A DNA stretch of 10,787 bases, taken from the NCBI GenBank assembly GCA_021297975.1, contig JAJTHO010000041.1, forward strand, positions 1 through 10,787, given 5' to 3'. Source of the DNA: Alphaproteobacteria bacterium. Its GTDB lineage: Bacteria; Pseudomonadota; Alphaproteobacteria; JAJTHO01. Of the stretch, positions 7,058-10,787 are shown one piece after another. Under the pieces are notes generated by a model that worked only from the letters and a program-made list of their open reading frames with translations, did not search any database and had not been told where the DNA came from. Position 1 is the first letter of the stretch; the number at the start of each line of letters is the position of its first letter. A program made the position numbers and the translations under genes.

Positions 7058-7582
7058 TTAGAGCGGGCTAGAGAACTGTGAAGATAAGGAGCCGCTTTGT
7101 GGGCTTGGTACACCAGGAACCACACCAACGTTTGCACCGCCGCCAATAACAGCTGCTGTATCGAGGTCATCCGCCACACCTGGAACGTTTGCTTTCAAAG
7201 CAGCGAGAATGCTTTCAAAAGCAGAAGGACGCTCACTCGCTGGGAAAGAACCTACAGCAGCTACTACGAATGCGGCTATATCACCGGGGCTGGCAAGAGC
7301 CATTTGCACTACGATATCAGCAATCTGGGTTGGGAATAGTGTGGCAAGGCCAGCAGCTATCTCGGCGCAATCACCCTCACCTGGGGGGCAGCTTTCAATA
7401 GCATAGCCAGCAATCTCAGCAGCATCAGCGGCATTCTCACCGGCGATTCCAACTACAACACTGTTGTATTGTGCTGGGGTACTAGCAGCAGCGTCAATGG
7501 AGCTTTTTATGCTTGAGCTAAGCGCCATAGCTTGGCCGCTAAGCAACATGAATAGGGATGCAGAAATTACTAATGAGCGCAT
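7058..7582 (-). CDS. Secreted Ala-rich protein with short helical repeats, function unknown
   Basis: A 174-residue exported protein that I do not recognise. Residues 1-20 are a signal peptide (basic start, hydrophobic core, cleavage after GQAMA). The mature part is strongly alanine-rich and contains about five short helical repeats, each ending near a proline: roughly 52-64 (ADAAEIAGYAIES), 73-84 (AEIAAGLATLFP), 87-99 (IADIVVQMALASP), 102-114 (IAAFVVAAVGSFP) and 121-134. Two cysteines (65 and 72) flank a CPPGEGDC loop and could form a disulfide in the periplasm. The tail after residue 135 is Gly/Pro/Ser-rich and probably disordered. The ATG at 7582 has AAGGA eight bases upstream; an upstream ATG at 7612 would put a basic stretch before the signal peptide and lies about 15 bases upstream of the likely transcript start. 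It is first gene of the unit with the beta-barrel protein, which suggests a joint role at the cell surface. Confidence 0.8.
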   Translation of the reverse strand: MRSLVISASLFMLLSGQAMALSSSIKSSIDAAASTPAQYNSVVVGIAGENAADAAEIAGYAIESCPPGEGDCAEIAAGLATLFPTQIADIVVQMALASPGDIAAFVVAAVGSFPASERPSAFESILAALKANVPGVADDLDTAAVIGGGANVGVVPGVPSPQSGSLSSQFSSPL

Positions 7583-7602
7583 GATTTTTTTCCTTCGACA
7601 GC

Positions 7603-7631
7603 ATAAAACCAAATTTTTGAACCGTTGTCAA
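7603..7631 (-). promoter_or_regulatory. Sigma70-type promoter of the helical-repeat/beta-barrel unit
   Basis: Read leftward: a perfect -35 box TTGACA (7631-7626), a 17-base spacer, then TTTTAT (7608-7603) as -10 box with four of six consensus bases. The expected start of transcription is near 7596, giving a leader of about 14 bases that just contains the AAGGA ribosome site (7595-7591) before the ATG at 7582. Upstream of the -35 box the DNA is very AT-rich (7632-7658), like an UP element. The inverted repeat TTTGA/TCAAA (7616-7632) overlaps the -35 box. Confidence 0.65.
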
Positions 7632-7641
7632 ACTTATATTA

Positions 7642-7672
7642 AGAAAATATTAACTTTTCTGCATTGGTGCAG
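7642..7672. promoter_or_regulatory. Two dyads upstream of the promoter, possible operators
   Basis: The perfect inverted repeat CTGCA-TTGG-TGCAG (7659-7672) lies about 28 bases upstream of the -35 box, and directly next to it is AGAAAA-TATTAAC-TTTTCT (7642-7660). They sit between the yraN stop and the promoter, where an activator or repressor could bind. No protein is proposed for them; the assignment rests only on symmetry and position. Confidence 0.3.
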
Positions 7673-7718
7673 CCATAATTAAGAGATTATAGTATTGAAC
7701 TGGTTGAGAAGCTTTTTC

Positions 7719-8063
7719 TCACAGGATAACGTTCTCAAAGATATCAACCCTTCCACTTGATAATGCGACGGCAACATCAAAGCGGCAAGACGTTTCAAGG
7801 GTGCTGTTGGCGGCTAAATAGTCCTGAGCCGCATTGAACAGGCGAGATTGCTGTTTTAAACTGATAGCCTCTAATCCCGCTGTAAGTGTTGCGCGTGCCT
7901 TGACCTCAATAAAAACCAATTCTGCGCCGCGCTGTGCAACGATATCCAGTTCGCCGTTTTTGCTTTTGTAGCGCGTTGCTAGGATTGTATAGCCGCGACG
8001 CTGGTAGTCCGTCGCAACGGCAGCCTCGGCGTCAAGGCCGCGTTGGTAGGTGTTTGAGCGCAT
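7719..8063 (-). CDS. yraN: YraN/UPF0102 family endonuclease-like protein
   Basis: A 114-residue protein of normal family length with a restriction-endonuclease-like fold. The conserved blocks are YQRGLDAEAAVA (6-17), RYKSKNGELDIVAQRG (31-46), FIEVKAR (51-57) and RFDVAV (94-99). The Glu/Asp and ExK residues in GELD and EVK are the nuclease-like motif of the family. Its cellular role is not settled. Start choice is uncertain: ATGs at 8099, 8075 and 8063 are in frame and none has a good ribosome site. I prefer 8063 because homologues place the first conserved Gly about nine residues in, and it gives the shortest overlap with rsmI (32 bases). The overlap implies coupled translation with rsmI. In E. 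coli yraN instead follows lpoA on the opposite strand. Confidence 0.88.
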   Translation of the reverse strand: MRSNTYQRGLDAEAAVATDYQRRGYTILATRYKSKNGELDIVAQRGAELVFIEVKARATLTAGLEAISLKQQSRLFNAAQDYLAANSTLETSCRFDVAVALSSGRVDIFENVIL

Positions 8064-8889
8064 GTTGGTATACATCTCGTTTGGATACAGAAAACGCATC
8101 AGCCAATGCAGCAGCCGCTGTTTTGGCGCTGATACCGGCGGCTAAAAGCGATTTTAACGCCGGTTCCCAAGCGTTATTTTCTGATGTTGATGCGCCGCCA
8201 ATCAATACTACGCATTCCCCTAGCGTGCATTCTGGTGTTAACTCGCCGAGTGTTCCGGTGTAAAAACTCTCAAAGGTTTTGGTAATCTCTCGGGCAATCA
8301 CAACCGGGCGTGCGCCGAAAACAACAACGGTATCGGCCAGAAATTCTTCAAGCCTGTTGCCCGCTTCATAAAACAGCAAGGTAGCTGTGAGCGGCTCAAG
8401 CGTGCGCAGGGCACTTTGTCGGGCGGCAGACCGGCGCGGCAAGAAGCCGGCAAAATAAAACGCATCGCTGGGCAGACCGGCAACTGAAAGGGCGGCAATT
8501 GCGGCGCACGCGCCCGGGACGGGAAACACCGCTATTCCGGCCGAGCGAGCTTCCGTAACCAATTTATAGCCGGGATCGGCAATGAGCGGTGTTCCGGCAT
8601 CGCTGACAAGCGCCAGGGACTCTCCGGCATGGAGCCGCTTCAATAAAGCCGGACGCGCCGCCGCGCCGCTGGCGTCATCATAGCGAAGCAGTGTTTTCTT
8701 AAGGCCATAATCTGCAAGGAGAATCCCCGTTCGCCGGGTGTCTTCGCAAGCAACGGCAGATACCCCTGTTAAGACATCCAGCGCCCGCAAGGTGATGTCA
8801 CGGCGGTTGCCGATGGGCATTGCCACAATATAGAGACCCGGTTGCAACGCTTGCGGTGCGCTGTTTACCTTGCTACTGTCATTCATCAT
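8032..8889 (-). CDS. rsmI: 16S rRNA (cytidine(1402)-2'-O)-methyltransferase RsmI
   Basis: A 285-residue enzyme, typical for RsmI, of the tetrapyrrole-methylase fold. It uses S-adenosylmethionine to methylate the ribose of C1402 in the 30S decoding centre. Conserved blocks seen are GLYIVAMPIGN (18-28), ACEDTRRT (47-54), LVSDAGTPLIADPG (94-107), FAGFLPRR (146-153) and ARE-ITKTFE (199-207). Small departures from the common pattern are MPIGNRRDI where most have TPIGNLxDI, and PGACAAI where PG-P/A-S is usual. The ATG at 8889 is followed by a second ATG; neither has a strong Shine-Dalgarno. Only 21 bases separate it from the divergent lipoprotein gene, the same divergent rsmI/lpoA order as in E. 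coli. yraN follows with overlap. Confidence 0.95.
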   Translation of the reverse strand: MMNDSSKVNSAPQALQPGLYIVAMPIGNRRDITLRALDVLTGVSAVACEDTRRTGILLADYGLKKTLLRYDDASGAAARPALLKRLHAGESLALVSDAGTPLIADPGYKLVTEARSAGIAVFPVPGACAAIAALSVAGLPSDAFYFAGFLPRRSAARQSALRTLEPLTATLLFYEAGNRLEEFLADTVVVFGARPVVIAREITKTFESFYTGTLGELTPECTLGECVVLIGGASTSENNAWEPALKSLLAAGISAKTAAAALADAFSVSKRDVYQHALKHLPTRP

Positions 8890-8910
8890 TACAGTTTACA
8901 GGACGAGTCG

Positions 8911-10173
8911 ATGCGCCGCAGCAGTTTTCTTTTAATTTTTCTTCTCACCGCCGCGTGTGTTGGTTCGGTGGACGCGCCGGTAACGCTTTCCCCGCAAAAA
9001 TCCGCAAACCCAGCGCCGCTTTTAGATACGCGCGGTGCAACTCCCACCATAAAGGCAAAAAACGCCTCCATGAGCCGGGTGGATTCTGTTTTTGCTGCGA
9101 CGCTTAGACCAGCTTTTGGCAATGCACCAATAGTGGCGCTATTGTTGCCATTAACAGGTAAAGACAAGGGGATCGGCCAATCCATGCAGGATGCGGCGCT
9201 GCTGGCCTTAAATGATGCCGGGCAAAGCAACATTCAGCTGCGCCCCTATGACACACAATCAAACCCAGCGCGGGCGGCGACATTAGCAGAAAAAGCTGTT
9301 TCAGACGGGGCACAGTTGATTGTGGGCCCTTTATTCGCCGCAGAGGCACGGGCGGCGCGTGATGCAACTCGCGCCAGCAATACACCGCTGATTACGTTTT
9401 CAAACGACCGGACGCTTGCGAATGATGGATCCTATGTACTGGGCATTATGCCGCAAGACCAGATAGCCCGGCTAATACAACACAGTGTTACGAGCAACAA
9501 ACGCCGCTTTGCTATTCTTGTGCCAGATAATGCTTTTGGTGAGATAATGCGTAGTGCGGCTGAAGAGATTATCGGTCGAAGCGGCGGTACGCTGGTGATT
9601 TCTGAGCGGCTAGGCGCCGGATCCGAAGCGCAGACGGCGGCATTGAAAAAACTAGGCCAGCGTGCGGCAAAAGAAGGGTATGGCGCGGGATTTGATGCGC
9701 TGGTTATGCCGCTTTCCGGCGCGGAGCTGCGTAGTGTTGCACCGCTGCTTGCTGTTAATGGTATTGATACACAGCGGGTAAAGCTGTTGGGGTTATCGAG
9801 TTGGGATGACCCAAAGACATTAGGCGAGCCGTCTTTACAGGGGGCTTGGTTTGCGGCAGCGCCGCGCAAGATGCGCGAACAGTTTGAAAGCAACTATAGC
9901 AAGCTCTATGGTAAATCACCGATTCGTCAAGCAAGCTTAGCTTATGATGCGACCGCACTCGCCATCGTTATTTCACGCTCGAACAATGGTCAATTTAGTG
10001 AGTCTTGGCTAAAAAATGCGTCGGGCTATGCCGGTATTGACGGCATTTTCCGTTTTACCCCCCAAGGTATTTCCGAGCGCAGTCTTTCAGTATTTGAAAT
10101 TAGCGGCCAGGGAACCAAGGAAATTAGCCCCGCAGCGAGTCGCTTTGAATCGAGTCAAGCGCAGCGGCGTTAA
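8911..10173 (+). CDS. LpoA-like penicillin-binding protein activator, periplasmic-binding-fold lipoprotein
   Basis: A 420-residue lipoprotein. Residues 1-15 are a lipoprotein signal (MRRSSFLLIF, then LLTAA) before Cys16; the -3 position is Thr rather than the commoner Leu/Val. Residues 17-70 are a Pro/Ala/Ser-rich tether. From about 72 (APIVALLLPLTGKDKGIGQSM) to 390 the sequence follows a type I periplasmic-binding fold, with LIVGPLFAAEA (126-136), ITFSNDR and RRFAILVPDNAFG as further landmarks. It corresponds to the C-terminal half of E. coli LpoA and lacks the N-terminal TPR half, as is usual outside gammaproteobacteria. In E. coli LpoA activates PBP1a from the outer membrane; whether this short form does so is inferred from family and from the divergent rsmI. 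The ATG at 8911 has AGGA seven bases upstream, and the lipobox fits this start; a longer frame from 8842 is antisense to rsmI. Confidence 0.85.
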   Translation: MRRSSFLLIFLLTAACVGSVDAPVTLSPQKSANPAPLLDTRGATPTIKAKNASMSRVDSVFAATLRPAFGNAPIVALLLPLTGKDKGIGQSMQDAALLALNDAGQSNIQLRPYDTQSNPARAATLAEKAVSDGAQLIVGPLFAAEARAARDATRASNTPLITFSNDRTLANDGSYVLGIMPQDQIARLIQHSVTSNKRRFAILVPDNAFGEIMRSAAEEIIGRSGGTLVISERLGAGSEAQTAALKKLGQRAAKEGYGAGFDALVMPLSGAELRSVAPLLAVNGIDTQRVKLLGLSSWDDPKTLGEPSLQGAWFAAAPRKMREQFESNYSKLYGKSPIRQASLAYDATALAIVISRSNNGQFSESWLKNASGYAGIDGIFRFTPQGISERSLSVFEISGQGTKEISPAASRFESSQAQRR

Positions 10174-10211
10174 GCCGGGGACTCTGCGGTTTATAATTAA
10201 GCGGTAACTGA

Positions 10212-10240
10212 CTTGTTTTTTTTGTCAGGAAGCCCCAACT
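10212..10240 (+). promoter_or_regulatory. Candidate heat-shock (RpoH/sigma32-like) promoter of hslVU
   Basis: CTTGTTT (10212-10218), 14 bases, then CCCCAACT (10233-10240). The known sigma32 pattern is CTTGAAA, a spacer of about 11-16 bases, and CCCCATNT, so the core CTTG and CCCCA parts and the spacing agree while A-to-T changes weaken the -35 box. hslVU is a classical RpoH target, which raises the prior. Transcription would begin at about 10246-10248, at or just before the hslV ATG. A TATAAT at 10192-10197 lacks a matching -35 box and is a weaker alternative. Confidence 0.4.
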
Positions 10241-10247
10241 ATCCTCT

Positions 10248-10772
10248 ATGACAACAATCGTCGCCGTGCGCAAACTCGGCTCTGTGGTCCTGGCCGGAGA
10301 TGGTCAGGTTAGCCAGGGCAATACTGTTTTAAAGAATAACGCCCGTAAGGTGCGTCGTCTCAGCAATGACAAGGTGCTCGCCGGTTTTGCCGGGGCAACG
10401 GCGGACGCGTTCACGCTGTTTGACCGCCTTGAAGGCAAGCTGGAAAAGCACCAGGGGCAGTTGCTGCGTGCGTGCGTCGAGCTTGCCAAAGACTGGCGCA
10501 CTGACCGCTATTTGCGGCGGCTGGAAGCGATGATGCTGGTTGCAGACGCGAAAGACACGTTGCTGCTTTCCGGAACGGGTGATGTGGTGGAGCCGGAAGA
10601 GGGTGTTGTCGCGATCGGCAGCGGCGGCGGTTATGCGCTGGCCGCGGCTAAGGCTTTGTATCCCGATGTGACGCTTGACGCCGAAACAATAGCCCGCCGG
10701 GCGCTGAATATTGCCGCCGATATTTGCGTGTTTACCAACCATGAAATAGTGCTTGAGAAAATTTCTGTATGA
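10248..10772 (+). CDS. hslV: HslV, peptidase subunit of the HslVU (ClpYQ) ATP-dependent protease
   Basis: A 174-residue cytoplasmic N-terminal-nucleophile peptidase, close to the usual length. It forms a double hexamer capped by the HslU unfoldase. Removal of Met1 exposes Thr1 of TTIVAVRK as the nucleophile. In mature numbering Asp17 (AGDGQ), Lys33 (ARKVRRL), Gly45 (AGFAG) and Ser124 (IGSGGGYA) are all present, so the active site looks intact. The start must be the ATG at 10248 because Thr1 has to follow it, yet there is no Shine-Dalgarno at normal distance; the nearest AGGAAG ends 15 bases upstream. Its stop overlaps the hslU ATG by four bases (ATGA). A 74-base gap to the lipoprotein gene makes a separate promoter likely. 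Confidence 0.96.
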   Translation: MTTIVAVRKLGSVVLAGDGQVSQGNTVLKNNARKVRRLSNDKVLAGFAGATADAFTLFDRLEGKLEKHQGQLLRACVELAKDWRTDRYLRRLEAMMLVADAKDTLLLSGTGDVVEPEEGVVAIGSGGGYALAAAKALYPDVTLDAETIARRALNIAADICVFTNHEIVLEKISV

Positions 10773-10787
10773 CCGATTTGATTCCCC
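10769..10787 (+). CDS. hslU: HslU, ATPase subunit of HslVU, first codons only
   Basis: An ATG at 10769 overlaps the hslV stop as ATGA, and the six codons present read MTDLIP before the window ends. HslU proteins of alphaproteobacteria commonly begin MTD followed by a Ser-Pro-Arg-Glu segment, and hslU follows hslV in most proteobacteria. The call rests on position and these few residues. HslU is the AAA+ unfoldase that feeds substrates to HslV. Confidence 0.75.

Noticed and set aside
7190..7227. Near-direct repeat GCTTTCAAAGCAG / GCTTTCAAAAGCAG
   Set aside because: It encodes similar residues in the alanine-rich helical protein and is short; the protein-level repeats explain it.
7706..7720. 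GAGAA-GCTTT-TTCTC hairpin at the yraN stop as a terminator
   Set aside because: The stem has five weak pairs and no T run follows it in the leftward direction.
10208..10228. CTGAC / GTCAG around a T-rich loop as a terminator of the lipoprotein gene
   Set aside because: The stem is only five bases, the T run lies in the loop rather than after the stem, and the stretch fits a promoter region better.

Overview
The window reads as a chromosomal segment of an alphaproteobacterium of moderate GC content. This rests on the protein types: a GatCAB amidotransferase operon beside a divergent ruvX, a Cox15-type (alphaproteobacterial/mitochondrial style) heme A synthase, a compact YkuD-family L,D-transpeptidase, and an rsmI/yraN pair divergent from a single-domain LpoA-like lipoprotein followed by hslVU. 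No tRNA, rRNA, transposase, phage gene or CRISPR array was seen. The genus cannot be fixed from the sequence alone.

Layout. Positions 1-883 hold a leftward pair: ruvX, then an L,D-transpeptidase cut by the left edge just at its catalytic cysteine. From 924 to 5141 four genes run rightward: gatC, gatA and gatB overlap by 1 and 4 bases, so they are almost certainly one transcript, and ctaA follows after 29 bases. From 5142 to 5563 lies a gene-poor, AT-rich, inverted-repeat-rich stretch. It ends in a clear intrinsic terminator for the leftward unit that follows. From 7582 down to 5564 is a leftward two-gene unit with its own strong promoter: a secreted Ala-rich protein built of short helical repeats, then a large outer-membrane beta-barrel protein of the BBP2_2-like type. 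From 8889 down to 7719 are rsmI and yraN (leftward, overlapping). From 8911 to the right edge are the LpoA-like lipoprotein, hslV and the first codons of hslU (rightward).

How the genes work together. Most are housekeeping: Glu-tRNA(Gln)/Asp-tRNA(Asn) amidation (GatCAB), rRNA processing (RuvX), heme A for cytochrome oxidase (CtaA), 16S rRNA methylation (RsmI), cell-wall assembly (L,D-transpeptidase and the LpoA-like protein) and proteolysis (HslVU). The unit at 5564-7582 stands apart. It is AT-richer, its two products are both exported, its promoter carries several dyads, and it sits between housekeeping blocks. It is the best candidate here for a little-described surface system. A second point of interest is the hslV upstream region, where a heat-shock-type (RpoH-like) promoter would give a nearly leaderless mRNA.
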